DNA of 64,000 nt from Actinomycetales bacterium JB111 (GTDB lineage Bacteria; Actinomycetota; Actinomycetes; Actinomycetales; Actinomycetaceae), in contig FUHX01000043.1 of assembly GCA_900163555.1 (NCBI GenBank), positions 1 through 64,000 of the forward strand, in the 5' to 3' direction. Under the pieces are notes generated by a model that was given only the letters and a program-made list of their open reading frames with translations, was not told where the DNA came from and ran no database searches. The translations under genes and the position numbers were made by a program. Each line of letters begins with the position of its first letter. Position 1 is the first letter of the stretch. This document shows, one piece after another, positions 26,918-35,503 of the stretch.

Positions 26918-28213
26918 TCAGCCGTCGACGGCCTCGCCCGGCGCGCCCACGTAGTTGACCTGACCGGTGAACCGGCCCTCGGGGTCCAGGCCGGAGACGC
27001 TGAGCATCGTCACCGATCCCGGTCGCACCCGCACGCGCCCCCATGCGCGCGGGTCGATGCCACCCACCAGGGCGACCGCCGTGCGCACGACCACCGCGTG
27101 CGCCACGAGGATGATCGTGCGTCCCTCGTCGCCCATGAAGTCACGCAGGACCTGGGCCACCCGGGCGCCGACCTGCCGGTGCGACTCCCCGCCCGGCGGC
27201 TGGTGGTCGATGTCCGCGCGGAACTCGGCGAACCCCCCGGGCCACCCGGCGTTGATCTCCTGCTCGGTCAGCCCGTTCCACTCCCCGAACGTGACCTCGC
27301 GGAGACGGTCGTCGATCGTGGCGGCACCGGTGCCGAGGATCGCGGTGATCTCCTCCGCGGTCTGCCGGGTGCGGACCATGGGCGAGGCCAGCACGTCGAC
27401 CTGGGTCAGGTCGACGCCGTCGCTCGGCGCCAGGGCCTTGATGAGGCGCCCCGCGTTGCGCGCGTGCTGCCGCCCCTCCTCGGTGAGGTCCGGTCCCGGG
27501 GTGTCCGAGCCGGAGTTCTTGCCCGCCACGGTCCAGGGCGTCACGCCGTGCCGCACCAGGTAGATCTTGTTGGCCGTCCCCAGTCGCATCGCCTGCTCGC
27601 TCGACTGCGCCCTTGGCGTCGCATCGGAGGTCGCGGTGTCTGACGACCCGGTGTCGAACGAGTCGTCGTCGAAGAGCGAGGCCGGCTCGACCGGCACGGA
27701 AGCGCCCGACGACGACGCTCCCCCGCCCGAGGCGCCCCCGGCGGCCGGGCCGGGCTCCGTCGTCGGGGAATCTGCGGCTGACCCGCGCCACTCGTCGGTG
27801 TGCGCATCGGCCTTGGAGTCCATCGCCTTGTTGGCGAGGGCGTCGGCGAGCGTGTTCCTCGCGCGCGGCACCCAGGTGTAGGTCACGCGCGCGGGGTCGA
27901 CGACGCCGCGGACCTCGGCGGCGAGGCGACGCATGTCGTCGTGCTTGATCTTCCACCGGCCGCTCATCTGCTCGACGACCAACTTGGAGTCCGCGCGGAC
28001 CTCGATGACCGAGTCCGGGTCGATGAGGTCCGCGGCGCGCAGGCCCTCGACGACGGCCGTGTACTCGGCGACGTTGTTCGTCGTCCGCCCGAGGTAGCCC
28101 GAGCGGGTGGCGAGGACCTCGCCGGTGTCGGCATCGGCCAGGTGCGACCCGTAGCCGGCGATGCCCGGGTTGCCGCGGGAGCCGCCGTCGGTGTGGATGA
28201 CGATGCGCCTCAT
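26918..28213 (-). CDS. Bifunctional RNase H / histidine phosphatase
   Basis: 431 residues made of two enzymes. Residues 1-133 are RNase HI with HTDGGSRGNPG, NNVAEYTAVVEGL, RADSKLVVEQM and RNTLADALANKAMD, giving the DEDD metal site. Residues about 218-431 are a phosphoglycerate-mutase-fold phosphatase with YLVRHGVTPW, MVRTRQTAEE, REVTFGEWNG and LVAHAVVVR. A Ser/Ala/Gly/Asp-rich linker of about 80 residues joins them, longer than in the mycobacterial homologue. The matching protein Rv2228c has RNase H plus acid phosphatase (CobC-like) activity. It overlaps the upstream coiled-coil gene by 4 bases (ATGA), so translation is coupled. Confidence 0.95.
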   Translation of the reverse strand: MRRIVIHTDGGSRGNPGIAGYGSHLADADTGEVLATRSGYLGRTTNNVAEYTAVVEGLRAADLIDPDSVIEVRADSKLVVEQMSGRWKIKHDDMRRLAAEVRGVVDPARVTYTWVPRARNTLADALANKAMDSKADAHTDEWRGSAADSPTTEPGPAAGGASGGGASSSGASVPVEPASLFDDDSFDTGSSDTATSDATPRAQSSEQAMRLGTANKIYLVRHGVTPWTVAGKNSGSDTPGPDLTEEGRQHARNAGRLIKALAPSDGVDLTQVDVLASPMVRTRQTAEEITAILGTGAATIDDRLREVTFGEWNGLTEQEINAGWPGGFAEFRADIDHQPPGGESHRQVGARVAQVLRDFMGDEGRTIILVAHAVVVRTAVALVGGIDPRAWGRVRVRPGSVTMLSVSGLDPEGRFTGQVNYVGAPGEAVDG

Positions 28214-28950
28214 CGACGGTCTCCGACCCGCACGAGGATGAACCCGTGGTCCTCGCTCACGATGACCTCGTCCTCCGGGGCGGTCTCGATGCGGGACTGC
28301 TCGGCGAGCGTGAAGTCGACCTGCACGCCCTCGGTGCGCGCGCCGCGGACGGCGACGGCGCCCAGCCCCCCGGTCTGGCGCCGCGCGTACTCGTACTCCT
28401 CCAGCAGCTTCGGCGGGATCGTCGCCGCGAACGCGTCGCGCTCGGCCTGCTTGGCGACGATGTCGGCATCGATCCGCGAGACGGCGGCGTCCCGCTCGGT
28501 GCCGAGAGAGGCGAGGTCGGCGGCGACGGACTCCTTCTGGGCCGTGAGGGCGGCGACCTTGTTGTCCGCCTCCTCCGCGACCTCCATCGCCTCCAGCTCG
28601 ATCTCCTCGAGGGTCTGCTGGCGCCCGGCGAGGTGGGCGAGCTCCTCCTGGAGGGCGACCAGCTCGCGGGACAGCCCCTCGCCCGAGTCGAGCCGGGCCT
28701 GGTCGCGCGCGGCGCGCTCGCGCACCTGGGCGACGTCGGCCTCCGCCTTGTTCAGGGCGCGGCGGGCGTCGCCGGCGGCGGAGGTCGCGAGCACGAGCTC
28801 GTCGTGCAGGTCGGACTCCCGGCCGGTGAGGGACTCGATGTGGGCGAGCACCGGAAGGGAGCGGCGCTCGTGCGCGGCCTTCGCGAGTGCCGTGTCGATC
28901 TCCTGGAGGTCGAGCAGGCGGAGCTGGTCGACGAGGTGTGCGGTGGCCAC
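28210..28950 (-). CDS. CT398-like coiled-coil protein, zinc ribbon lost
   Basis: 246 residues. A long antiparallel coiled coil (about 5-185) is followed by the family's C-terminal module. In relatives that module is a four-cysteine zinc ribbon (CxxC ... CxxC). Here the same place reads RTEGVQVDF ... IVSEDHGFILVR, and none of the four cysteines remains. The role in bacteria is not firmly known; genomic pairing with Nif3-like and RNase H-PGM proteins is conserved from mycobacteria (Rv2229c). Start GTG 28950, one base after the Nif3-like stop. The stop overlaps the next start by 4 bases. Confidence 0.92.
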   Translation of the reverse strand: MATAHLVDQLRLLDLQEIDTALAKAAHERRSLPVLAHIESLTGRESDLHDELVLATSAAGDARRALNKAEADVAQVRERAARDQARLDSGEGLSRELVALQEELAHLAGRQQTLEEIELEAMEVAEEADNKVAALTAQKESVAADLASLGTERDAAVSRIDADIVAKQAERDAFAATIPPKLLEEYEYARRQTGGLGAVAVRGARTEGVQVDFTLAEQSRIETAPEDEVIVSEDHGFILVRVGDRR

Positions 28951-28951
28951 G

Positions 28952-30205
28952 TCAGTTCCCTTCGGCGGGGCGATCGGATGGGGTGGGCGGCAGCTGGTCG
29001 GCCTCGGCCGACGGGGCCGGGGCTGCAGAGGCGCCGAGACGGCGGACCCAGGGGTCCGTCACGACGTCGGAGACGGTCACGTCGAGCGGGGCGCCGGCGG
29101 CCGACGCGTCCTCCCGCAGGCGCTCTGCGGCGACGTCGAGCCACGGGCGCTCGGTCGCCCAGTGCGTGGCGCCGATCAGATACGGCGTGCCGCCCGCGAG
29201 GTGCTCGGAGGCGGGGTGGTGCCGCAGGTCCGCGGTGACGTAGGCGTCCGCGCCGGCGCGGCGGGCGTCGGCGAGGAACGCGTCGCCGGATCCTCCGGAG
29301 ACGGCGACCGTCCTGACGGGCGCGTCGAGGTCGCCGCCGACCGTGATACCGGCGGGCGTGGCCGGGAGTCGGTCCGCGACGAGCCGGGCGAACTCGCCCA
29401 GGGCGACCGGCTCGGGAAGGACGCCGATGCGGCCGTGGCCGGTTCCGGCGTCGGGGGTGGACGCGGGGTCGGCCGGGGCGGTCTCGTGGCGCAGCAGGGA
29501 GAAGGACGGTTCCTCGTACGGGTGAGCGGCGCGCAGCGCCGCGACGACGACCTCCTCGCTGCCTGCCGGGACGAGGAGCTCGAGGCGGTCCTCGACCACG
29601 CGCTCGACCGAGCCGATCTCACCGATGGCCGGCCGGGCGCCGTCGAGCGGGCGGAAGGTGCCGGTACCCGTCACCGAGAAGGCTGCGCGCTCGTAGTCGC
29701 CCTGGCGGCCCGCTCCCGCCGCGGCGAGGGCGTCGATCAGGGACTCGGTGTGGGTGGTGGGCACGTGGACGACGAGCGTGGCGGGCGCGGCCGCGTCCCC
29801 CGACGCGCCGGATCCGGACGGCACCAGCGGGCGCTGGTCGGTCAGCCCGAGGAGGTCGGCGAGCGCCTGGGAGACGCCGTCGACCGCGATGTCCGCGTTC
29901 GTGTGCGAGGTCAGCAGCGCACATCCGCCGGCGATGAGGCGGTGGACGATGCGGCCCTTGTCCGTGTCCGCGGCGACCGTGGTGGTGCCGCGCAGGAACA
30001 GCGGGTGGTGGACCCAGAGCAGGTCCGCCCCCAGCTCGAGCGCCTCGGCCACGACCTCCGCCGTGGGGTCGACGGCCAGGTGGACGCGACGGATCTCGGT
30101 GAGCGGGTCGCCCACCACGAGGCCGACCGCGTCCCAGCTCTCGGCCGTGGCCGGCGGGTAGCGCCGGTGGACCGCGTCGACGAGGTCACGAAGGGCGAGC
30201 GGCAT
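28952..30205 (-). CDS. Nif3-like dinuclear metal center protein
   Basis: 417 residues with the NIF3/DUF34 fold split by an inserted PII-like domain (about 145-265), which explains the length. Metal-binding motifs are DLLWVHHPLFLRG (near 60), SHTNAD and, at the C-terminal end, GATHWATERPWL. The family has been linked to metal insertion and to GTP cyclohydrolase-like activity, but its physiological role is open. Start ATG 30205 follows TACGAT by 7 bases (leaderless type). It is first in the three-gene operon with the coiled-coil and RNase H-phosphatase genes. Confidence 0.94.
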   Translation of the reverse strand: MPLALRDLVDAVHRRYPPATAESWDAVGLVVGDPLTEIRRVHLAVDPTAEVVAEALELGADLLWVHHPLFLRGTTTVAADTDKGRIVHRLIAGGCALLTSHTNADIAVDGVSQALADLLGLTDQRPLVPSGSGASGDAAAPATLVVHVPTTHTESLIDALAAAGAGRQGDYERAAFSVTGTGTFRPLDGARPAIGEIGSVERVVEDRLELLVPAGSEEVVVAALRAAHPYEEPSFSLLRHETAPADPASTPDAGTGHGRIGVLPEPVALGEFARLVADRLPATPAGITVGGDLDAPVRTVAVSGGSGDAFLADARRAGADAYVTADLRHHPASEHLAGGTPYLIGATHWATERPWLDVAAERLREDASAAGAPLDVTVSDVVTDPWVRRLGASAAPAPSAEADQLPPTPSDRPAEGN

Positions 30206-30392
30206 GGGGACGATCGTACGTGGCGGCGGGCGGGTCGTGCGGCGCCGCCCGCCGGCCGCCGGCCGCGGTCGACCGGCGGCCCGGGCGGTGACAATCGACA
30301 GCGGCACCGCCGTCGCACCCCCGTCGCACTCCCTCGCGCCGGCCGCGGCGTGGCACCCGCGTGCCCGCGGGGCCCTGACGGACCATGGCGAG

Positions 30393-31655
30393 GTGCACCT
30401 CCATGCTCCGCTGACCGGCCGGGACGACGGCGGCGAGACCGCCCGCCTCCCCGGTTCCCGCCGCATCCGCGTCATCCTCACGGCGATCGTCGCGCCGCTG
30501 GTGCTGGCCACCCTCGTCGGGCTGATCGCGCTGTGGCCGAGCGGCGACAGCCCGATCGGCGAGACCGAGCTCGTCGGGGACGGGCAGGCGCTCGTCGACG
30601 CCGTCGTCACGCAGCCCCCCGACCTCTCCGACCTCGCCACCGCGGAGATCGGCGTGGAGCTGACCGGCGGCAGCCACGACGGCCTCGAGACGACCGTCCT
30701 CGCGCCCCACCCGTCGGTGGCTGAGCAGATCGACGCCGGCGACCGCGTCCAGCTCCTCTACATGCCGCAGAACATCGGCACCGGCACCCTGTACTCGTTC
30801 TGGGACTTCGACCGCACCGCGCCGGTGGGGTGGCTCGCCGTGCTCTACCTCGTGGCGGTGCTCGCCGTCGCACGGCTCAAGGGACTCGCCGCGGTCCTCG
30901 GGCTCACGGCCTCCCTCGCCGTCGTCGCGTTCTTCATGCTCCCGGGACTGATGGAGGGCACGTCGCCCCTCCTGGTGGCCCTCGTGGGCTGCTCGGCCAT
31001 GATGTTCCCGGCCGTCTACCTCGCCCACGGCGTCTCGGTCCGCACGACCACCGCGCTGCTCGGCACGTTCGGCGGCCTCGCGATCACGGTCGTCCTCGCC
31101 GTGTGGGGCACCGGCGCCGCGAACCTCACCGGCTCCAGCGAGAACGGCATCACGCTCTACCAGTACTTCCCCGGCCTGTCCCTGTCCGACCTGCTCATGT
31201 GCGGCATCGTCATCGCCGGCCTCGGCGCACTCAACGACGTCACCATCACCCAGGCCTCCGCCGTGTGGGAGCTCGGCGCCGCGAACCCGTCGACCCCGAG
31301 GCGCACGCTCTTCCTCCAGGGCATGCGCATCGGCCGCGACCACATCGCCTCGACCGTCTACACGCTCGCGTTCGCGTACGTCGGCACGTCGCTGCCGCTC
31401 ATCATGCTGGCCTCGCTCGCGGACCGGCCGCTCACCGACACCCTGCTGTCGGCCGAGATCGCCGAGGAGGTGGTGCGCACGCTCGTCTCCTCGATCGGCC
31501 TCGTCCTCGCGATCCCGTTGACGACCGCGATCGCGGCCGTCCTCGTCCGGTCCGGCGGCACGAGGCCGGCCGTCACGGAGTCCTCCGCCGCGAGCCCCGC
31601 GGACTCCCCCGACGACGGCGCCCCGGCAGACGTCGTCGGCGCACCTTCGGTCTGA
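30393..31655 (+). CDS. YibE/F-like membrane protein
   Basis: 420 residues from the GTG at 30393. One N-terminal membrane helix is followed by an extracytoplasmic domain (about 50-135), then about seven helices with GLAAVLGLTASLAVVAFFML, YLAHGVSVRTTTALLGTFG and GLGALNDVTITQASAVWEL. This is the YibE/YibF family, of unknown function, suspected in transport. Longer frames exist (GTG 30288 or ATG 30204, the latter overlapping the Nif3 gene). I prefer 30393 because a His-containing short N-terminus (VHLHAPL) is usual for this family and GACCAT ends 6 bases upstream. The divergent neighbour is the Nif3-like gene. Confidence 0.85.
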   Translation: MHLHAPLTGRDDGGETARLPGSRRIRVILTAIVAPLVLATLVGLIALWPSGDSPIGETELVGDGQALVDAVVTQPPDLSDLATAEIGVELTGGSHDGLETTVLAPHPSVAEQIDAGDRVQLLYMPQNIGTGTLYSFWDFDRTAPVGWLAVLYLVAVLAVARLKGLAAVLGLTASLAVVAFFMLPGLMEGTSPLLVALVGCSAMMFPAVYLAHGVSVRTTTALLGTFGGLAITVVLAVWGTGAANLTGSSENGITLYQYFPGLSLSDLLMCGIVIAGLGALNDVTITQASAVWELGAANPSTPRRTLFLQGMRIGRDHIASTVYTLAFAYVGTSLPLIMLASLADRPLTDTLLSAEIAEEVVRTLVSSIGLVLAIPLTTAIAAVLVRSGGTRPAVTESSAASPADSPDDGAPADVVGAPSV

Positions 31656-31664
31656 CGCACCTCG

Positions 31665-31682
31665 GGCGGGTAGTCACCCGCC
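31665..31682. terminator. Short hairpin between convergent genes
   Basis: 7-bp arms GGCGGGT / ACCCGCC with loop AGTC, 9 bases after the YibE/F stop and upstream of the IclR gene's end. Confidence 0.4.
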
Positions 31683-31710
31683 GCAGCCACGGCCGGCAGC
31701 TGACCGGCCC

Positions 31711-32484
31711 TCACGCCGCCCGCCTGCGGCGCATCGCCTTGCGCTCGCGCCTGAGGATGCGGGCGAGATCGACGATGCGCTCGCGGGGCATGCGCGTGGT
31801 CGGGCCCGAGATCGACATGCCCATGCGCTGCTCGTTCGGACCGCTCACGGCGATGGCCAGCGAGGTCACGCCCTGCTCGACGTCGCCGTGGTTCTCCGAC
31901 CACCCCCGCCTCCGGTCGGCGTCGAGCACCTCGACGAGCCGAGTGCGCGTGTAGCTCGCGCCGCTCGGGAGGGCGGGAAGCTCCTCGGACGGATACATGG
32001 CGGCCAGCTCCGCGGGCTCGAGATCGCCGAGCAGCGCGCGCCCGAGCGACGTGCCGTGCGCGGGTCGCCTGCTGCGCTCGCGGCTGCTCACGCGGAGCAC
32101 CGCCGGGGACTCGATCGCGCCGGAGTACAGGACCTCCGCCCCGACGAGTGCGCCGACCTGGACCGTCTCCCCGCACGACTCCGAGACCCGCTCCATCATC
32201 ACCTGCAGGTGGGGCGGCGTGGACTGGCCGAGGACGGCGTCGTGCACGAGTCCACCGAAGGCGGGCCCCACCCGGTACCGCGAGCCGGCCGTCCGCTCCG
32301 CGTACCCGTGGAACACGAGCATCGCGAGGAGTCGATGGGCGGTCGATGCGCCGACGCCCAGCTCGTCGCTCAGGTCCGCGACCGAGACGGCGTCGCGGCT
32401 GACGAGGAGCTCGAGGGCGCGGAGCGTCCGCGACACCCCGGCCACCGGATAGTTCGGGACGTGATGTCCCGCCGCGTCGGTCAC
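31711..32484 (-). CDS. IclR-family transcriptional regulator (module A)
   Basis: 257 residues. The N-terminal winged helix (about 15-75, VADLSDELGVGASTAHRLLAMLVFHGYAER) is followed by the IclR effector-binding domain (about 85-250, with HGTSLGRALLGDL and SLAIAVSGPN). Such proteins bind small acids or aromatics and control a neighbouring catabolic unit. AGGGAG lies 6 bases before the GTG start. It is divergent from the class II aldolase gene by 239 bases, so that gene and the following solute-binding protein are the likely targets. Confidence 0.92.
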   Translation of the reverse strand: MTDAAGHHVPNYPVAGVSRTLRALELLVSRDAVSVADLSDELGVGASTAHRLLAMLVFHGYAERTAGSRYRVGPAFGGLVHDAVLGQSTPPHLQVMMERVSESCGETVQVGALVGAEVLYSGAIESPAVLRVSSRERSRRPAHGTSLGRALLGDLEPAELAAMYPSEELPALPSGASYTRTRLVEVLDADRRRGWSENHGDVEQGVTSLAIAVSGPNEQRMGMSISGPTTRMPRERIVDLARILRRERKAMRRRRAA

Positions 32485-32590
32485 ATCGGCTCCCTGTCTC
32501 CTCGTCGAGATCCGCCCGGCAGGCCCGCTGGGTCACAGGTCCCGCCACCCCACACCCTTGCCCTGACAGGCGGCGGGCGCCCGCCCGGGA

Positions 32591-32605
32591 TTCTCCCTGG
32601 AAGAA
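32591..32605. promoter_or_regulatory. Candidate IclR operator
   Basis: TTCTCCCTGGAAGAA is a near-palindrome (12 of 15 positions) in the interval between the IclR gene and the divergent aldolase gene. The position and symmetry suit an IclR site, but no family consensus was tested. Confidence 0.3.
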
Positions 32606-32723
32606 CGGATTGCTCGCCCCGGGCGTGCGCCCCACCCTAGGTTCGCTGCCATCCGACGTCGACGTCGCACCGCGGCCACCCGCCGCACACCGCACCACCC
32701 ACGCCTGCCAAGGAGCACCCGCC

Positions 32724-33425
32724 ATGCCGGACCAGTCGGCCGATCTCTCGGACCTGCGCGACCAGCTCGTCGCGGCCAACCACATCCTCGTGGCCCACAG
32801 GGTGCTCGACGCCTTCGGCCACGTCTCCGCCCGCGTGGACGAGGACTCCTTCCTCATCTCCCGCAACCTCGCGCCCGGCAGCGTCACCGCCGACGACCTG
32901 CAGCTGCACCACCTGGCCGGCGGCGTCGACTCCGCCGAGCGGCCGTACCTCGAGACCCACATCCACGCCGAGATCTACCGGGCCCGGCCGGACGTGCGAG
33001 CGATCGTCCACTCGCACTCCGCCTCGATCCTCCCGTTCGGCCTCACCGACACCGCGTTCGTCCCGGTCATGCACATGGCGAGCTTCCTCGGCGACGCCGT
33101 CCCCGTCTACGACCAGCGGGACGCGGTCGGCGACGGGACCGACCTCCTCGTCACCGACGAGGCACGCGGCCGGGCTCTCGCCACGACGCTCGGCGACCGC
33201 ACGCTCGTCCTCATGCGCGGCCACGGCTCGACCGCCGTCGGGGGATCCATCCCCGAGGTGACGTTCCGCGCGATCTACGCCGAGACCAACGCCTCGGTCC
33301 TCCTCGCCACCCTCCCCCTCGGCTCGCCGGTCGCCCTGTCCCCCGCCGAGTCCTCCACCGCCACGGCCTCCATCGGCGGGCAGATCGCCCGCGCGTGGAA
33401 CGTCTGGCGATCCGCGATCGACTGA
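32724..33425 (+). CDS. Class II aldolase/adducin family protein
   Basis: 233 residues with the zinc-dependent aldolase fold: ILVAHRVLDAFGHVSARVD at the start, YLETHIHAEIY with a catalytic-type acid and a His, HSHSASILPF (two zinc His) and the later RGHGSTAVGGSIPEVTFRAI (third zinc His). Related enzymes cleave fuculose- or ribulose-phosphates or decarboxylate aromatic and sugar acids. The VGGSIPEVTFRAIYAETNA end is closer, by eye, to the decarboxylase-type members than to FucA. AAGGAG lies 8 bases before ATG 32724. It is followed by an orphan solute-binding protein, with a divergent IclR regulator. Confidence 0.88.
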   Translation: MPDQSADLSDLRDQLVAANHILVAHRVLDAFGHVSARVDEDSFLISRNLAPGSVTADDLQLHHLAGGVDSAERPYLETHIHAEIYRARPDVRAIVHSHSASILPFGLTDTAFVPVMHMASFLGDAVPVYDQRDAVGDGTDLLVTDEARGRALATTLGDRTLVLMRGHGSTAVGGSIPEVTFRAIYAETNASVLLATLPLGSPVALSPAESSTATASIGGQIARAWNVWRSAID

Positions 33426-33540
33426 CACCGCGCCCGCCGACGCCGACCCGCACCATCCATTTCCCACCCACCGAGCACCCGCTCGGGCCCACCGGCGCAC
33501 CGCCGCACCGGCCGGGCCACGACCCCGAAGGGGACCCGAC

Positions 33541-34515
33541 ATGCGCACCACCCACCGACCCGCCGTCCCGGCCCTGCTTGCGGCCACCCTCCTCACCGTC
33601 GCCGCCTGCTCCGGGGACGACGACGACGCCTCCGGCGAGAGCTCCACCGACGAGAACGGACTGACCCCGGTCACCATCTCGACCCAGCCGATCGTCGACT
33701 CCGCGCCGCTCTACCTCGGCGTCGACCAGGGCTTCTACGAGGAGGAGGGCATCGACCTCACGATCGAGAACGCGAGCGGCGGCGCGGCCGTCATCCCGTC
33801 GGTCGTCTCCGGCGAGCACCAGTTCGGCCGCGGGAACCTCCTGTCCACGATGATCGCCCGGGACCAGGGCCTGGACCTGGAGTGCATCGCGAACGCGAAC
33901 TCCGCCCAGGGCGTCCCGGACTTCTCCGCGATCCTCACCGCGCCGGACTCCGGCATCGAGTCGCCCGCCGACCTCGAGGGGCACACCGTCTCGATCAACA
34001 ACCTCAACAACATCGGCGAGGCCATCATCCGCACCGCGATCGAGCGGGACGGCGGCGACCCGAGCCTCGTCGACTTCGTCGAGCTCGGCTTCGCCGAGGT
34101 CCCGCAGGCCATCGAGAGCGGCCAGATCGAGGCCGGCTGGGCAGTCGAGCCCTTCGTCACCGAGGCGCTCGACCTGGGCCAGGTCGCGATCTCCTGGCCG
34201 TTCTACGAGTTCCACGAGGACCTCGACGTCTCGTGCGTCTTCACCTCCGGGCAGGTCCTCGAGGAGGACCCGGAGCTCGTCGCCGCGTTCCAGCGCGCCA
34301 CCGACCGGGCGCTCGAGTTCGCCGACGAGAACCCGGACGAGGTCCGGCGCATCACCGGCACCTACACCGAGATCGACGAGAGCGTGCTGGAGCGGATGGT
34401 CCTCCCCCGGTTCACGCCCGAGATGAGCCGCGAGGCCGCCGAGTTCCTCGCCGAGAAGGCGCTCGAGTACGGGATGCTCACGAACGAGCCCGACCTCGAC
34501 GCCCTCCTCCCGTAG
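33541..34515 (+). CDS. NMT1/THI5-type ABC solute-binding lipoprotein (module A)
   Basis: 324 residues. A lipoprotein signal (LLAATLLTVAAC, Cys about 21) leads an acidic linker and an NMT1/SsuA-like periplasmic-binding fold: APLYLGVDQGFYEEEGIDL, GEHQFGRGNLLS, LEGHTVSINNLNNIGE and IEAGWAVEPFVTEAL. Such proteins deliver thiamine precursors, sulfonates, nitrate or aromatic acids to an ABC importer. No permease or ATPase gene is next to it, so the partner must lie elsewhere. GAAGGGG precedes the ATG. It is 115 bases after the aldolase gene and probably co-regulated by the IclR protein. Confidence 0.88.
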   Translation: MRTTHRPAVPALLAATLLTVAACSGDDDDASGESSTDENGLTPVTISTQPIVDSAPLYLGVDQGFYEEEGIDLTIENASGGAAVIPSVVSGEHQFGRGNLLSTMIARDQGLDLECIANANSAQGVPDFSAILTAPDSGIESPADLEGHTVSINNLNNIGEAIIRTAIERDGGDPSLVDFVELGFAEVPQAIESGQIEAGWAVEPFVTEALDLGQVAISWPFYEFHEDLDVSCVFTSGQVLEEDPELVAAFQRATDRALEFADENPDEVRRITGTYTEIDESVLERMVLPRFTPEMSREAAEFLAEKALEYGMLTNEPDLDALLP

Positions 34516-34701
34516 CCCGTCGCGCCCGCCGCGAGGTGGGTGATCCCCGACGCCGATGGTGACGTGGATGGCCACGTCACCACCGGCGTCGGGCGTCTCG
34601 GGCACAATGTGGGTGACGCGGCCGGTCGAGGCGACCCTCGCCGTCGGGGAGGTAGGACCGCTCCCCTTCCGCTCGCGCCGGACCGATCCCGGGAGGATCC
34701 C

Positions 34702-35421
34702 ATGGCCCACACGTTCAGCATCATCAAGACCGTCACCCTGCCGGCCCCGCCTGAGCAGGTCTGGCATGCGGTGGCGACCCGCGAGGGACAGCGGGCGTGG
34801 TCGCCGGACCCGGATGCCGCGGAGGCGCCGGGGATGCAGGTCGAGCGCGAGGAGAACCGCCGCTTCGCGGTCCGGACGCCGACCGAGGCGAACGGGGCGT
34901 TCCATGCCTTCGAGTACCTCGTCCAGCCGCAGGCGGACGGCACCAGCGTGCTGCGCTTCGAGCACTCCGGGGACCTCGGGGAGGACTGGGAGGCACCGTA
35001 CGACTACGAGGCCGCGACGTCGGGCGGCTGGGACATGTACCTGCACACGCTGACCCAGTACCTCACGTACTTCGCCGGCAGGCCCGCCACCCTCGTGCAC
35101 GCCCAGGGGCCCGACGTCTCGTCGGCACCGGAGGCGTGGCCGCGGCTGCTCGCGGCCCTCGGTCTGAGCGCCCGGCCCGCGGTCGGCACGGAGGTGGTCC
35201 TCAGGCCCGAGGGGCTCGACGAGCTGCGCGGGGTGGTGGACTTCGAGGTGCCGGACGACATCGACTTCCTCGCGGTCCGCACGGATCTCGGCCTGTTCCG
35301 CTTCCACGGGATGGCGATCATGGGGCTCCCGGTCGCGGTCGGCCACTACATCTACGCCGACGCGGACGCCGACGCGCTCGGGGCCGCCTGGGAGGCGTGG
35401 CTGGCCGGCGTGTACGCCTAA
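34702..35421 (+). CDS. SRPBCC (START/AHSA1-like) domain protein
   Basis: 239 residues. The N-terminal 145 residues have the helix-grip fold signature of AHSA1/polyketide-cyclase-like proteins (IIKTVTLPAPPEQVWHAVAT, then FEYLVQP...TSVLRFEHSG and a C-terminal helix WDMYLHTLTQYLTYFAG). A further 90 residues form a second, similar half (VVLRPEGLDELRG, LFRFHGMAIMG). It probably binds a hydrophobic ligand; no function is assigned. GGGAGGA sits 4-5 bases before ATG 34702. A very strong hairpin follows the stop. Confidence 0.82.
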   Translation: MAHTFSIIKTVTLPAPPEQVWHAVATREGQRAWSPDPDAAEAPGMQVEREENRRFAVRTPTEANGAFHAFEYLVQPQADGTSVLRFEHSGDLGEDWEAPYDYEAATSGGWDMYLHTLTQYLTYFAGRPATLVHAQGPDVSSAPEAWPRLLAALGLSARPAVGTEVVLRPEGLDELRGVVDFEVPDDIDFLAVRTDLGLFRFHGMAIMGLPVAVGHYIYADADADALGAAWEAWLAGVYA

Positions 35422-35428
35422 GGTCCGC

Positions 35429-35473
35429 ACGACGACGGCCCGCCCGGGAGCAAGCCGGGCGGGCCGTCGTCGT
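35429..35473. terminator. Perfect 19-bp hairpin between convergent genes
   Basis: Arms 35429-35447 and 35455-35473 match exactly, with a 7-base loop GAGCAAG. It separates the SRPBCC gene from the RuBisCO-like gene and marks the left edge of the GntR-linked island. Confidence 0.8.
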
Positions 35474-35503
35474 CCGCGGTGGACGCGGAGCAGAGTGGGC
35501 GGA

